A DNA stretch of 64,000 bases, taken from NCBI GenBank assembly GCA_965217175.1, contig OZ244251.1, forward strand, positions 3,348,001 through 3,412,000. The letters run 5' to 3'. This stretch comes from Bin87 sp965217175 (GTDB taxonomy: Bacteria > Chloroflexota > Dehalococcoidia > Lucifugimonadales > UBA3495). A program made the translations under genes and the position numbers. Below, in pieces: positions 46,390-55,387 of this stretch (position 1 is its first letter; every line of letters starts with the position of its first letter). A model generated the notes under the pieces. It did not search any database. It was given only the letters and a program-made list of their open reading frames with translations, and had not been told where the DNA came from.

Positions 46390-46416
46390 ACTTAATGCCG
46401 AGTCTTTTTTATGCGA

Positions 46417-46425
46417 TGCTATATT
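46417..46425 (+). promoter_or_regulatory. Extended -10 promoter for the amidohydrolase gene
   Basis: TGCTATATT fits TGnTATAAT with one mismatch; no good -35 is present. Transcription would begin near 46432, about 45 bases before ATG 46478. It sits just outside the MITE-like element. Confidence 0.3.
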
Positions 46426-46477
46426 GGACCCGTTGGAAGTGGTCGCCATTTAGCCCGCATCAGGTTGGAGATTTACG

Positions 46478-47260
46478 ATGATTGTCGATACACATGTTCA
46501 CATCGGACGCAACCAATACGAACCGGTGGAAATGTTGCTGGCCCAAATGGAGCTGAACGGCGTGTCGAAAACGGTGTTAGTGCAATCCACCGCCACCCTG
46601 GACAATTCGTATGTACTGGAATGCAAGCGTCGCTTCCCCGGACGGTTTTCGGTCGTATGCCGCGTTGACGTCGATAATCCTGCTGCCGGCGATACGTTGG
46701 AGAGTCTACACGCAGCTGGGGCAGAGACCCTGCGTATTCGCAATTTTCACCGCTCACCGGGAAATTACCCGCTTGCGATATGGCGGCGAGTTGCCGATTT
46801 GGGAATGTCCGTAAGCGTCGGGGGCTCGGCGGAGGGCTTCGCTTCCCCCGAGTTTGCCGAGTTGGTAGGGTCATTGCCAAACCTGACCGTAATCATCGAA
46901 CACCTGGCCGGTATGGGCATCTACGCCATTGGAGCCGATTCGATGCCCTCCGACGACGTGTTCCGCACGTCGTTGACGTTGTCCCGCTTCGACAATACCG
47001 CGATCAAGATTCACGGCATGGGTGAGATCAGCGACCCGCCGTTCCCCTATACTAATACGCCTCCGTACGTGCGCATGGCCTACGATGCTTTCGGTCCGGA
47101 CCGGATGGTTTGGGGCTCCGACTGGCCGCGCGTCACCAATCGGGAGGGCTACCGCAATTCTCTGGCCCACACGATGGAACAGGTGGGTTCCTGGTGCCCG
47201 GCCCAGGACATAACGAAAATCTTCGGTGAATCTGCCTTGCGATACTGGGAGTTCGAATAG
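46478..47260 (+). CDS. Amidohydrolase family protein (2 of 2)
   Basis: 260 residues, a compact member. IVDTHVHIG supplies the first metal histidines, VIIEHLAGMG the barrel His, and MVWGSDWPRVTN the conserved Asp. IFGESALRYWEF is the usual C-terminal motif. It belongs with TIM-barrel hydrolases/decarboxylases acting on small organic acids. It is followed by a hairpin and the amino acid transporter genes. Confidence 0.9.
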   Translation: MIVDTHVHIGRNQYEPVEMLLAQMELNGVSKTVLVQSTATLDNSYVLECKRRFPGRFSVVCRVDVDNPAAGDTLESLHAAGAETLRIRNFHRSPGNYPLAIWRRVADLGMSVSVGGSAEGFASPEFAELVGSLPNLTVIIEHLAGMGIYAIGADSMPSDDVFRTSLTLSRFDNTAIKIHGMGEISDPPFPYTNTPPYVRMAYDAFGPDRMVWGSDWPRVTNREGYRNSLAHTMEQVGSWCPAQDITKIFGESALRYWEFE

Positions 47261-47275
47261 GCACGACGAACATGG

Positions 47276-47292
47276 TTCCCGATTATCGGGAA
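47276..47292. terminator. Short hairpin after amidohydrolase
   Basis: TTCCCGA (47276-47282) / TCGGGAA (47286-47292) with loop TTA; two more pairs are possible with a bulge. There is no U-tract, so termination is uncertain; it may be only a transcript-end stabiliser. Confidence 0.35.
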
Positions 47293-47407
47293 ACCTGGCT
47301 TGAACAATGGAGCCACGATATTGCAATATGCGATAACGTCTGCAACACTTACTGCGTCCGGAAATAGGAAAATAAATTCCCAGTCCATTACAGGAGATTA
47401 TGATCCA

Positions 47408-48652
47408 ATGAATCGCTATTTGAAATACGTCGCTGGCGCCGCAATTTTGTTGGTCGTGCTCGCCGCTCTGGCATGCACCCCGGAAGATGCCGCCATAACC
47501 GACCCTTCCGGTTCCACCGAACCCACGGTCGCCGTTACTGAAGCCGCCCAAATAGTAGAAGCAACGGCCACTGGCGCTTCCGGTGGCACCGAACCATCCG
47601 GCGCCGCCACCGGAGCAACCCAGGCGGGAGAAGCAACGGCCATTCCTGGCGGCAGCGAGGCCACCTCAGCCACCAACCAGGGCGAAAGCAGGCTTGCCAT
47701 CGTTCAGGATCGTGGCACCGTGATTTGCGCCAGCAACAACGGGCTGGCGGGTTTCGGCTTTATTGATGGCGACGGCAACACCGTGGGCTTTGACATTGAC
47801 CTGTGCCGTGCCGTGGCCGCCGCTGTTCTGGGCGACGCCAGCGCCGTAGAGTTCCGGCCCACCACCGCCTCCGAGCGGGGGCCGACTATGCAGTCCGGAG
47901 AAGTGGATTTGATGTCCCGCAATACCACCTGGACCAGTTCACGCAACGCGCAGTGGGGCAACTTCGCGCCGACCATGTTTTACGACGGTCAGGGCTTCAT
48001 GGTTCCCAAGAGCCTGGGCCTCTCCGGAATGATGGAGCTGGGCGGCTCCAAGGTGTGCGTCCAACAAGGCACCACAACTGAACTGAACCTGCAGGACTTT
48101 ATCGATCAGAACAGCCTGGATATCGATGTGGTGGTCTTCCCCGACAACGTCACCACCAGCGCCGCCTACATCGCAGGCCAATGCGATGCCCTCACTACCG
48201 ACCGTTCCGGACTGGTGAGCACGCGCGCCGGATTCGACAACCCCGACGACCACACCATCCTGGCCGGCACCATCTCCGAGGAGCCGCTGGGCCCAGTAGT
48301 GCCTCACGGCGATGAGCAGTGGTACGACCTGGTGAGCGCCGTAATGACCATCCTGATCTACGCCGAGGCTTACGGGATTACCGCCGACAGTGTGCCGACC
48401 GATGCTACCGGCAACTCCGCCGTTGACCGGCTGTTGGGACTGGCCGGTTCCTATGGCCAGGAGACAATGGGTCTCAGCGAGACTGCGGCGCAGGATGTCA
48501 TCCGGGCCGTCGGCAACTATGGCGAGATCTACGACCGACATTTGACCCCATTGGGGTTGGAGCGGGAAGGCGGCCGCAACGCGCTGTGGGTCAGTGCCCC
48601 CTGCACGGATTGCCCCAAGGGCGGACAGGTGTACGCCGCGCCGCTGCGATAA
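47408..48652 (+). CDS. aapJ: General amino acid ABC transporter substrate-binding lipoprotein (AapJ/BztA-like)
   Basis: 414 residues from ATG 47408. Signal segment ILLVVLAALAC gives a lipobox (Cys23), then a ~60-residue Thr/Ala/Glu-rich linker. The binding domain has GVI-like RGTVICASNNGLAGFGFID, VGFDIDLCRAVAAAVLGD, MQSGEVDLMSRNTTWTSSR and FYDGQGFMVPKSLG, all diagnostic of AapJ-type proteins. It delivers L-amino acids to AapQM. An internal palindrome separates it from the permease genes, which would leave the binding protein in excess. Confidence 0.92.
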   Translation: MNRYLKYVAGAAILLVVLAALACTPEDAAITDPSGSTEPTVAVTEAAQIVEATATGASGGTEPSGAATGATQAGEATAIPGGSEATSATNQGESRLAIVQDRGTVICASNNGLAGFGFIDGDGNTVGFDIDLCRAVAAAVLGDASAVEFRPTTASERGPTMQSGEVDLMSRNTTWTSSRNAQWGNFAPTMFYDGQGFMVPKSLGLSGMMELGGSKVCVQQGTTTELNLQDFIDQNSLDIDVVVFPDNVTTSAAYIAGQCDALTTDRSGLVSTRAGFDNPDDHTILAGTISEEPLGPVVPHGDEQWYDLVSAVMTILIYAEAYGITADSVPTDATGNSAVDRLLGLAGSYGQETMGLSETAAQDVIRAVGNYGEIYDRHLTPLGLEREGGRNALWVSAPCTDCPKGGQVYAAPLR

Positions 48653-48689
48653 GTACGCGCACTTAGCCGGTATTCCCCTCAGTGGGCTA

Positions 48690-48718
48690 GTAGGGGCGGG
48701 TGTAACACCCGCCCCTAC
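48690..48718. terminator. Strong palindromic hairpin between aapJ and aapQ (partial terminator or repeat)
   Basis: GTAGGGGCGGGTGT (48690-48703) and ACACCCGCCCCTAC (48705-48718) pair perfectly over 14 bp around a single A. No U-tract follows. Its position after the binding-protein gene is that of RNA hairpins that lower readthrough into permease genes or protect the upstream message. Confidence 0.6.
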
Positions 48719-48860
48719 GACTGTTAATCAGCTGGCGAGCTTGACCAATTGGGGACATTCCCGGTTCAGATTCCGTTGCCGGCAAGCAAACGTCGTAGCG
48801 ATGCGATAAAATCGCCGTGTCATTACCCCGATATACCCGACCGGTCTACTCGACATCGCT

Positions 48861-50060
48861 ATGAGCCAGCCACCGCGAGTTTTAACCTACCAGGGCATTC
48901 CCTTCTGGCGCCACGCCCAAATCATTCGATGGGTAGCGCAGATGGTGTCCGGCATCGTAGTTCTTGGCCTGGTCGTCTGGTTCCTGGTCAACATAGGCAA
49001 CGCCGTTCAGGAACGGGATATTCCCTCCGGTTTCAGCTTTCTGTCCCGGGAGTATCAAACCCCCATCGGGGATACCTTTATCCCCTACGAATCGTCCGAT
49101 ACCTTCCTCTACGCCTTTGGCGTTGCCGCCGTCAACACCGTGGTTGTCGCGGTGGCGGGCGTCATTCTGGCCACGCTGCTCGGCATCGTCATTGGCGTCG
49201 CCCGATTGTCCGGCAACTGGATTGTCTCTCGGTTGGCGCTCATCTATGTAGAGTTTTTCCGCAATGTTCCACTGCTGGTGCAGCTGCTTTTCTGGCTCTT
49301 TTTTGTGCTGGCGTTACCGGTGGAACGCGAAAGTTACGTTATCGCTGGGAGGCTTTACATCAACAATGCCGGCATCTCCATACCCTGGCCGACGGCAACT
49401 GCGTTTTGGCCGGCGCTAGTTTGGTTGATGCTGACAGCAGCGGCCGTCATCGCCGGGGCATCAGCGTACCGACGCCTGACCCGTCGTGAAGTCGAAACGG
49501 GCCGGCCGTCATATCCCGTGTTGAGCGGCTGTGCGGTGGTGGCGCTGGTCGGCGTCGTAGCCTGGCTGGTTGTCGGCGTCGCATCCGGGGACGCGCCTTT
49601 CGTCATTTCGATGCCAGAGCCGCAGGGCCGGTTCGCCCGCGTTAGCGGGGGATTCACCGCCCGGGCTGGGTTCCTGGTGCTGCTGATAGCTCTGGTGATG
49701 TATACCGCATCATTCATTGCCGAAATCGTGCGGGCCGGCATACAGTCGGTGGGGCGTGGTCAGGCGGAGGCGGCCCGCGCACTGGGTCTGCCGCCCATGG
49801 TTGCCCTGCGACAGGTCATTTTCCCGCAAGCCTTGCGCGTCATTATTCCGCCGTGGATTAGCCAGTGCCTCAACCTTACCAAAAACAGCAGCCTGGGGTT
49901 GGCGGTGGGCTTTACCGAACTCACCAGCGTTGCCCAGACCATGACCCAGACTGCACCGGCAATCTCCATCTTTATGGTACTGATGGTGGCCTATCTGGCA
50001 ATGAGCCTGACCTGGTCGCTGATCGGAAACCTGTATAACCGGCGCATCCGGTTCTCGTGA
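48861..50060 (+). CDS. aapQ: Amino acid ABC transporter permease (AapQ-like)
   Basis: 399 residues with about eight hydrophobic helices. FSFLSREYQTPIGD is the long first periplasmic loop seen in AapQ; YVEFFRNVPLLVQL and GQAEAARALGLPPMVALRQVIFPQALRVI are the HisMQ-type signatures that contact the ATPase. It forms a heterodimer with the next permease. Confidence 0.93.
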   Translation: MSQPPRVLTYQGIPFWRHAQIIRWVAQMVSGIVVLGLVVWFLVNIGNAVQERDIPSGFSFLSREYQTPIGDTFIPYESSDTFLYAFGVAAVNTVVVAVAGVILATLLGIVIGVARLSGNWIVSRLALIYVEFFRNVPLLVQLLFWLFFVLALPVERESYVIAGRLYINNAGISIPWPTATAFWPALVWLMLTAAAVIAGASAYRRLTRREVETGRPSYPVLSGCAVVALVGVVAWLVVGVASGDAPFVISMPEPQGRFARVSGGFTARAGFLVLLIALVMYTASFIAEIVRAGIQSVGRGQAEAARALGLPPMVALRQVIFPQALRVIIPPWISQCLNLTKNSSLGLAVGFTELTSVAQTMTQTAPAISIFMVLMVAYLAMSLTWSLIGNLYNRRIRFS

Positions 50061-50084
50061 GGACCGGTCATCCGAGGTTAGAAC

Positions 50085-51353
50085 GTGGCTGCCGAACCCA
50101 ACGCCGCACCCCCATCTCCCGCGCCATCGGCGCTCGCATTGCCGCCGCCACGGATGAGCGTGGGCGCAGCCGGCTGGATTCGCGCCAATCTGTTCGGCAA
50201 CTGGTTCGATAGCCTGCTCACTGTCGTATTCGGTGCGGCCCTGGCATTGGGCGCTTGGTACGGGTTGGGCTGGGTCTTCCTGGATGCCGACTGGACGGTG
50301 GTGACCGAATTGGGCGGTCGGTTTGTCATCGGCCAGTACAATACCACCGAGGCCTGCCCCGGCAACAACTGTTTCTGGAGGCCACAGATCGCGCTGATGC
50401 TGGTAACGGCGCTGCTGGGAATGGGATGGGTGGTCGCCGGCGGCGGGGTAGCCAAACGCATCGCAATCCTGGCGACGGCCGCGATCGCATTGTTGGCATT
50501 CCTGCCCTACGGTCTGGACCGGATGGGGTGGGACGTGCGACTGCTGCTATTGGCGAACGTGCCAGCGTTGATAGCGGGATGGGGGTTGGCCCGCTATACA
50601 CCGCTGGGCACATCGCGCTGGATCGTAATTCTGTCCGTGGCGTCATTCTTGATAACCCTGGTGCTGCTCCGCGGCCTGCCGGGAGTACCGGGCTTGCATC
50701 CGGTGTTGGTTCGCAACTGGGGCGGCCTGATGCTGAACCTGCTGCTGGCGATAGCCGGCATCGTACTCAGCTTCCCAATTGGCGTCGCGTTGGCACTGGG
50801 TCGGCGTAGCCACCTGCCGGTAGTGCAGGTACTGTGTGTAATTTTTATCGAAGTTTTCCGCGGCGTGCCGTTGATAACACTGCTGTTTATGTCGCAGACT
50901 CTGGTACCGTTGGCATTCCCGGAGGACTTCCCTCAAAATTCGCTGTTTCGCGCCGCGGTGGTCATCACATTGTTCAGCGCGGCTTATATGGCGGAAAACA
51001 TCCGCGGGGGCCTGCAAGCGATACACCCGGGCCAGGCAGAAGCGGCACGGGCGCTGGGACTTCCCAGCTGGCAGACCACAATGCTAATCTCCCTGCCACA
51101 AGCCATCCGCAACGTCATTCCTGCTATCGTGGGGCAGTTCATCGGTCTTTTCAAGGACACCAGCCTGGTCTATATCATCGGAATGCTGGACATTGTTGAA
51201 GTTAGCCGCGTGTTCATATCCGGCAACACCAAATACCTGAGCAACGCAGCGGAAGTTTTCCTCTTCGTCGCCCTGGTCTTCTGGATTTTCACCTACGGGA
51301 TGTCCTACGTGAGCGGGGCGGTTGAGAAGCATTTGGGCGTGGGTGTACAATGA
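50085..51353 (+). CDS. aapM: Amino acid ABC transporter permease (AapM-like)
   Basis: 422 residues with about eight helices. FIEVFRGVPLITLLFMSQ and GQAEAARALGLPSWQTTMLISLP are the paired signatures. The periplasmic loop CPGNNCFWRPQIALML contains two cysteines that could form a disulfide. The N-terminal ~25 residues are Ala/Pro-rich. Starts 25 bases after aapQ and precedes aapP by about 50. Confidence 0.93.
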   Translation: MAAEPNAAPPSPAPSALALPPPRMSVGAAGWIRANLFGNWFDSLLTVVFGAALALGAWYGLGWVFLDADWTVVTELGGRFVIGQYNTTEACPGNNCFWRPQIALMLVTALLGMGWVVAGGGVAKRIAILATAAIALLAFLPYGLDRMGWDVRLLLLANVPALIAGWGLARYTPLGTSRWIVILSVASFLITLVLLRGLPGVPGLHPVLVRNWGGLMLNLLLAIAGIVLSFPIGVALALGRRSHLPVVQVLCVIFIEVFRGVPLITLLFMSQTLVPLAFPEDFPQNSLFRAAVVITLFSAAYMAENIRGGLQAIHPGQAEAARALGLPSWQTTMLISLPQAIRNVIPAIVGQFIGLFKDTSLVYIIGMLDIVEVSRVFISGNTKYLSNAAEVFLFVALVFWIFTYGMSYVSGAVEKHLGVGVQ

Positions 51354-51404
51354 CGATGACGGGCATGGCTTCACCCTCCCCAGCGGTGATCGAGGAAACC
51401 TGAA

Positions 51405-52160
51405 ATGGCAGCGGAAATAACGCAACCGACTGACAACATCATCGTTTGCAACGACGTTCATAAGTGGTTTGGCAACTTCCACGCTTTGCGGGGCATTTCC
51501 ACCACCGTCAAACGCGGCGAAGTCGTCGTCATCATTGGGCCTTCGGGTTCCGGCAAGTCCACTTTCATTCGCACTCTGAACCGGCTGGAGCAGCACCAGC
51601 GGGGCGAGATATTTGTTGACGGGATTGAGTTGTCCAACGACGTGCGCAACGTCGATGCCATTCGCCGGGACGTGGGGATGGTTTTCCAGTCCTTCAACCT
51701 GTTCCCGCATCTGACCGTGATGCGCAACATCACGCTGGCTCCCATCAAGGTGCGCAAGCTGCCGGCTCGAGAGGCAGAAGCCATCGCGATGGAATTGCTG
51801 GAGCGCGTGGGCATCCCGGAGCAGGCCGACAAATACCCGGCGCAGCTTTCGGGCGGTCAGCAGCAGCGGGTGGCCATCGCCCGGGCCCTGGCCATGCAAC
51901 CCAACATCATGCTCTTCGACGAACCAACTTCGGCGCTGGACCCTGAGATGATCAAGGAAGTGCTCGAAGTAATGCACGAGTTGGCCGCGTCCCACATGAC
52001 CATATTGGCGGTTACCCACGAACTTGGATTCGCCCGCGAGGTTGCCGACCGCATCGTTATGTTCGACGAGGGCCAGATTGTCGAAGACCAACCACCCGAT
52101 GAATTTTTTAACAACCCGCGGCATGAACGGGTTAAGCATTTCCTTTCTCAGATCCTCTAA
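51405..52160 (+). CDS. aapP: Amino acid ABC transporter ATP-binding protein (AapP-like)
   Basis: 251 residues. IIGPSGSGKSTFIRTLNRLE (Walker A), GMVFQSFNLFPHLTV (Q-loop), LSGGQQQRVAIARALAMQP (signature), MLFDEPTSALDPEM (Walker B) and AVTHELGFAREVADR (H-loop) are all intact. It completes the JQMP set; the order matches rhizobial and marine aap/bzt operons. Confidence 0.95.
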   Translation: MAAEITQPTDNIIVCNDVHKWFGNFHALRGISTTVKRGEVVVIIGPSGSGKSTFIRTLNRLEQHQRGEIFVDGIELSNDVRNVDAIRRDVGMVFQSFNLFPHLTVMRNITLAPIKVRKLPAREAEAIAMELLERVGIPEQADKYPAQLSGGQQQRVAIARALAMQPNIMLFDEPTSALDPEMIKEVLEVMHELAASHMTILAVTHELGFAREVADRIVMFDEGQIVEDQPPDEFFNNPRHERVKHFLSQIL

Positions 52161-52228
52161 CCTGAACACAATGTATCAGCATAGGTTGAGCATCAGGGTC
52201 ACCAAATCCATCGTTTTAGTGAACGGCC

Positions 52229-52423
52229 ATGATCGGAATTAGCCGGATCGGCAAATGGATTTGGGCCAGCGCCGATTCTCGTTCAGCCAGGGCTCGCGAG
52301 CGCAGGTTGCCAGTGTGGGAATATTTGTGGTTCACGCGGGTGTACCGGATCTGCATTGTGTTGGGATGGTGCGCTGTCGTAGCCTTTTTCCTGATCTGGA
52401 ATCTGGTTTGGGCCACATCCTGA
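52229..52423 (+). CDS. Possible small membrane protein
   Basis: 64 residues. A basic N-terminal half (SADSRSARARERR) is followed by WEYLWFTRVYRICIVLGWC and AVVAFFLIWNLVWA, a credible single membrane helix. No ribosome site and no family recognised; an overlapping frame is less protein-like. It sits 68 bases after aapP and could be a transporter accessory or spurious. The rest of the gap 52161-52532 holds nothing I recognise. Confidence 0.35.
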   Translation: MIGISRIGKWIWASADSRSARARERRLPVWEYLWFTRVYRICIVLGWCAVVAFFLIWNLVWATS

Positions 52424-52532
52424 TACCGGCGCGAATTCCGCCGCATCCCAGGCTCCCCTGAATTGCCGCCCCCCTGAGGGCACTGTACAATCGCATCCAA
52501 ATCATTCATCCCCAGGCGCTTGGAGGATTGGT

Positions 52533-53441
52533 ATGCCGGACCAACAAATGCAGATTGGCGTTGTGTTTCCCCAGACTGAGATAGGAGCCGACCCAATTGC
52601 CGTACGGGATTACGTGCAGGCGGCCGAGCAACTTGGATTCGCTCACATCATTGCCTATGACCATGTTCTGGGAGCCGATACCGCTTACCATCAGCCGTGG
52701 GCGGGCAGCTACACGAAAGACAGCATGTTTCACGAAATCTTCGTTGCTTTCGGATACATGGCTGCACTCACCACCAAAGTAGAGCTCGTTTCGGCGATCC
52801 TTATCCTGGGCCAAAGGCAAACCGCTCTCGTCGCCAAGCAGGCTGCCGAGGTCGATATATTGAGCGGAGGGCGATTAAGGTTGGGCATCGGCGTAGGTTG
52901 GAACCACGTTGAGTACGAGGCGTTGGGCGAAGATTTTTCGACGCGAGGACGGAGAGCCGAGGAACAGATTGAATTGCTGCGTCGGCTCTGGACCGAAGAA
53001 GTCGTCGATTATCACGGCAAATACCACAACATTACTAACGCCGGGATCAACCCCCCTCCCGTGCAACGGCCAATCCCAATCTGGATGGGAGCTGGCAGCC
53101 GTGGGCGCGGACCGATCCCGCCCGACCGTGTGCTCAGCAGAGTGGGACGGTGTGCTGATGGCTGGTTCCCGCAATTTCAGTGCGACGACCCCATGGCGGC
53201 TGCCACCATCGCGAGAGTCCGCCAGGCTGCGGCGGACGCCGGCCGAGACCCGGACGCCCTGGGCATGGAACCCCGGGTCAACTACTCGGACGGTGATCCC
53301 GAGTATTGGCAGGCCACCGCTGAAACGTGGCGTGGGCTGGGCGCCACCCACTTCTCGGTGAACACCATGTCGGCCAACTTGAATACTCCCGATGCCCACA
53401 TCAACGCGATCCGAGAGTTCAGGGAAGTCATCAACGGGTAG
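52533..53441 (+). CDS. LLM class oxidoreductase, F420-type (4 of 4)
   Basis: 302 residues. QIGVVFPQTEIGADP, QLGFAHIIAYDHVLG, LGQRQTALVAKQAAEVDILSGGRLRLGIGVGWN (quoted only in part: GGRLRLGIGVGWN) and PPVQRPIPIWMGAGS resemble the F420-dependent subgroup of luciferase-like enzymes. It is shorter than the other three paralogs. GGAGG lies six bases before ATG 52533. A short-chain dehydrogenase follows on the same strand. Confidence 0.9.
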   Translation: MPDQQMQIGVVFPQTEIGADPIAVRDYVQAAEQLGFAHIIAYDHVLGADTAYHQPWAGSYTKDSMFHEIFVAFGYMAALTTKVELVSAILILGQRQTALVAKQAAEVDILSGGRLRLGIGVGWNHVEYEALGEDFSTRGRRAEEQIELLRRLWTEEVVDYHGKYHNITNAGINPPPVQRPIPIWMGAGSRGRGPIPPDRVLSRVGRCADGWFPQFQCDDPMAAATIARVRQAAADAGRDPDALGMEPRVNYSDGDPEYWQATAETWRGLGATHFSVNTMSANLNTPDAHINAIREFREVING

Positions 53442-53542
53442 CGAGTCCTGTTAGCGCCGACACGTCGGACCGACATGTTGGTTGATCGGTCGGCGCGTCG
53501 CTAACCATCATTTGCAGGAGACGACTACAGGAGGCGACAATC

Positions 53543-54304
53543 ATGGGCAGACTGGATGGCAAGGTGGCTTTGATTAGTGGCGGCGCGCGGGGCCAGGGAG
53601 CGGCCGAAGCCAGGATGTTCGCCTCCGAGGGGGCGTGCGTGGTATTCGGCGATATTCTGGACGATGAAGGGCGCAGAGTAGAGGCAGAAATACTCGAGTT
53701 GGGCGGCCAGGCCACCTACGTCCATCTGGATGTCACCCAGGAGGCAGACTGGGCGGCGGCCGTCAACCGGGCAGTTTCAGAATACGGCAAGCTGGATGTT
53801 CTGGTGAATAACGCCGGTATAGTTCTGGGTCGCAGCATCGAAGAGATGACGGTCGAAGAGTGGGACCGCTTATTCGACGTCAACGCAAAAAGCGTATTTC
53901 TGGGTACCAGGGCTTCCCTGGGCGCAATGCGCGACGCTGGCGGTGGCAGCATCGTCAATATCTCATCCACCGCCGGTTTGGTCGGAAACGACTACAACCT
54001 GGCCGGATACAGCAGCACCAAGGGCGCGGTACGCCTGTTCACCAAATCCACGGCGATTCAGCACGCCCGGGATGGCATCCGGTGCAACTCGGTGCACCCG
54101 GGCCCGATTGACACTCCTATGCTGGCGGAATCTCGTCGGGGTCGTGGCGCGTTAACCGATGAACAGCAACGCCAACGCACGCCCCTGGGACGAATTGGTC
54201 AACCGGAAGATATCGCCTTTGCGGTCATCTACCTGGCGTCCGACGAATCCTCGTTCGTAACCGGTAGCGAGGTGGTGGTCGACGGGGGACGCACTGCGAT
54301 GTGA
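53543..54304 (+). CDS. SDR family NAD(P)-dependent oxidoreductase
   Basis: 253 residues. GGARGQGAAEA is the cofactor Gly-rich motif (TGxxxGxG type), VNNAGIV the structural motif, and IVNISS...YNLAGYSSTKGAV holds the Ser-Tyr-Lys catalytic set. The Asp after strand 2 (VFGDILDDE) suggests NAD preference. AGGAGG lies nine bases before the ATG. A terminator follows the gene. Confidence 0.93.
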   Translation: MGRLDGKVALISGGARGQGAAEARMFASEGACVVFGDILDDEGRRVEAEILELGGQATYVHLDVTQEADWAAAVNRAVSEYGKLDVLVNNAGIVLGRSIEEMTVEEWDRLFDVNAKSVFLGTRASLGAMRDAGGGSIVNISSTAGLVGNDYNLAGYSSTKGAVRLFTKSTAIQHARDGIRCNSVHPGPIDTPMLAESRRGRGALTDEQQRQRTPLGRIGQPEDIAFAVIYLASDESSFVTGSEVVVDGGRTAM

Positions 54305-54369
54305 GATCGAGCAATCCGATATGCCCCGCGACCTGGCCGTCTACACGGGCTGGACCGGTTGAACCGCAA

Positions 54370-54394
54370 AGAGGGACGCTTGGTGCGTCCCTCT
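54370..54394. terminator. Hairpin terminator between SDR gene and tRNA-Pro
   Basis: AGAGGGACGC (54370-54379) / GCGTCCCTCT (54385-54394) form a 10-bp stem with loop TTGGT. On the minus strand it is followed by TTTGC, directly after the tRNA; on the plus strand it follows the SDR gene. Serves either or both. Confidence 0.7.
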
Positions 54395-54413
54395 CAACTT
54401 GGGAAATATGAAA

Positions 54414-54490
54414 TGGTCGGGGCGGCCAGATTCGAACTGGCGACCCCCTGCACCCCATGCAGGTGCGCTACCGGGCTGCGCTACGCCCCG
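54414..54490 (-). tRNA. tRNA-Pro (anticodon GGG), CCA encoded
   Basis: 77 bases read on the minus strand. Acceptor arms CGGGGCG / CGCCCCG, D-arm stem GCGC/GCGC, anticodon arm CCTGC-ATGGGGT-GCAGG with anticodon GGG, T-arm GCCAG-TTCGAAT-CTGGC, discriminator A and encoded CCA. All stems pair completely. It is flanked on the 3' side by a hairpin terminator. Confidence 0.96.
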
Positions 54491-54707
54491 TCCCGACTCT
54501 TCCAAGATAGCATACGGTATTTTGGGGCGCAACTTACGGCTGCCGTGGTCGTGTAGATAAGCAGCTCTCGTGATATCCTGAGGCGAGACTAAATTTCCCG
54601 AAAGGATAGACCGTCGGTCGCGATTTCCCGTTAAATATATCCGGAAACTCAACCACCAGGCGGGATCGACAGCCCGCTTCGTGCCCCGCCCGCCCATCTT
54701 TCTGACC

Positions 54708-55382
54708 ATGACCCAGGACTGTTACAGCATTCTAGGGATCCAACGCACCGCGACGGTTGACGAGATTCGCCTGGCTTACCGCAGGCTCGTTCGCCTTTAC
54801 CACCCAGACCTCAATTCCGGTCCGGAAGCAGAATCGCGAATGCAGCAGATAAACGAAGCTTACAGCACCCTGTCCGACCCGCAGCGTCGCCGGCAATACG
54901 ATCTGGGGAGCCTGGGCGTCGGGACGGCGGCGCGGCGCTACTCCCGCGGATCAGTCAATCGGACGCGCCAACGTGCTGCCAGAGGCGGTGGCGATTCCCC
55001 CGATGCTCGAGCCGGTGAAGATTTGAAGGTTTCCGTTTTCATAAATCCCCGGGAAGCACGCCTGGGAACCCGCAAGTCGTTTCGGATCGAACGGCTGGAA
55101 GTCTGTCCCAGATGTCGGGGAACCGGGACCGAACCCGAAGAAACGCTTACCGCGGGGGCCTGCTGGCGGTGCGCCGGCAAGCAACGTCTCCCCAGAGAAC
55201 TGCGATTGCAGGCGACCATACCGGCAGGCGTTAGCGACGGCGCCCGGTTTAGGCTGCGAGGACAGGGATGCGCTGGAATTAACGGCGGCCCTCACGGTCA
55301 TGTGTACATCACGGCCCGCCTGTCGAAATCCTCGAGCATCGTTCAGGCATTCACCTTTCTGATGCGTCACCTGTTTTATTAA
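54708..55382 (+). CDS. DnaJ-like J-domain protein with shortened zinc region
   Basis: 224 residues from ATG 54708 (a GTG at 54681 is possible). The J domain (residues 1-66) has DCYSILGIQRTATVDEIRLAYRR and the essential HPD in LYHPDL. A Ser/Arg/Gly linker follows. The C-terminal part has one CPRCRGTG and one CWRCAGKQR, two CxxC units where full DnaJ has four, then IPAGVSDGARFRLRGQG and HGHVYITARL of the substrate-binding domain. It is much shorter than DnaJ (~370). It probably stimulates DnaK ATPase; client unknown. Confidence 0.87.
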   Translation: MTQDCYSILGIQRTATVDEIRLAYRRLVRLYHPDLNSGPEAESRMQQINEAYSTLSDPQRRRQYDLGSLGVGTAARRYSRGSVNRTRQRAARGGGDSPDARAGEDLKVSVFINPREARLGTRKSFRIERLEVCPRCRGTGTEPEETLTAGACWRCAGKQRLPRELRLQATIPAGVSDGARFRLRGQGCAGINGGPHGHVYITARLSKSSSIVQAFTFLMRHLFY

Positions 55383-55387
55383 ACAAC

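Larger units (their letters stand above)
45963..46477. other. Intergenic region carrying a MITE-like element
   Basis: 515 bases between divergent genes. Apart from the repeat at 46229-46389 and an extended -10 at 46417-46425, I see no gene. An AT-rich stretch near 46150-46220 may contain the Rieske gene promoter. Confidence 0.5.
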
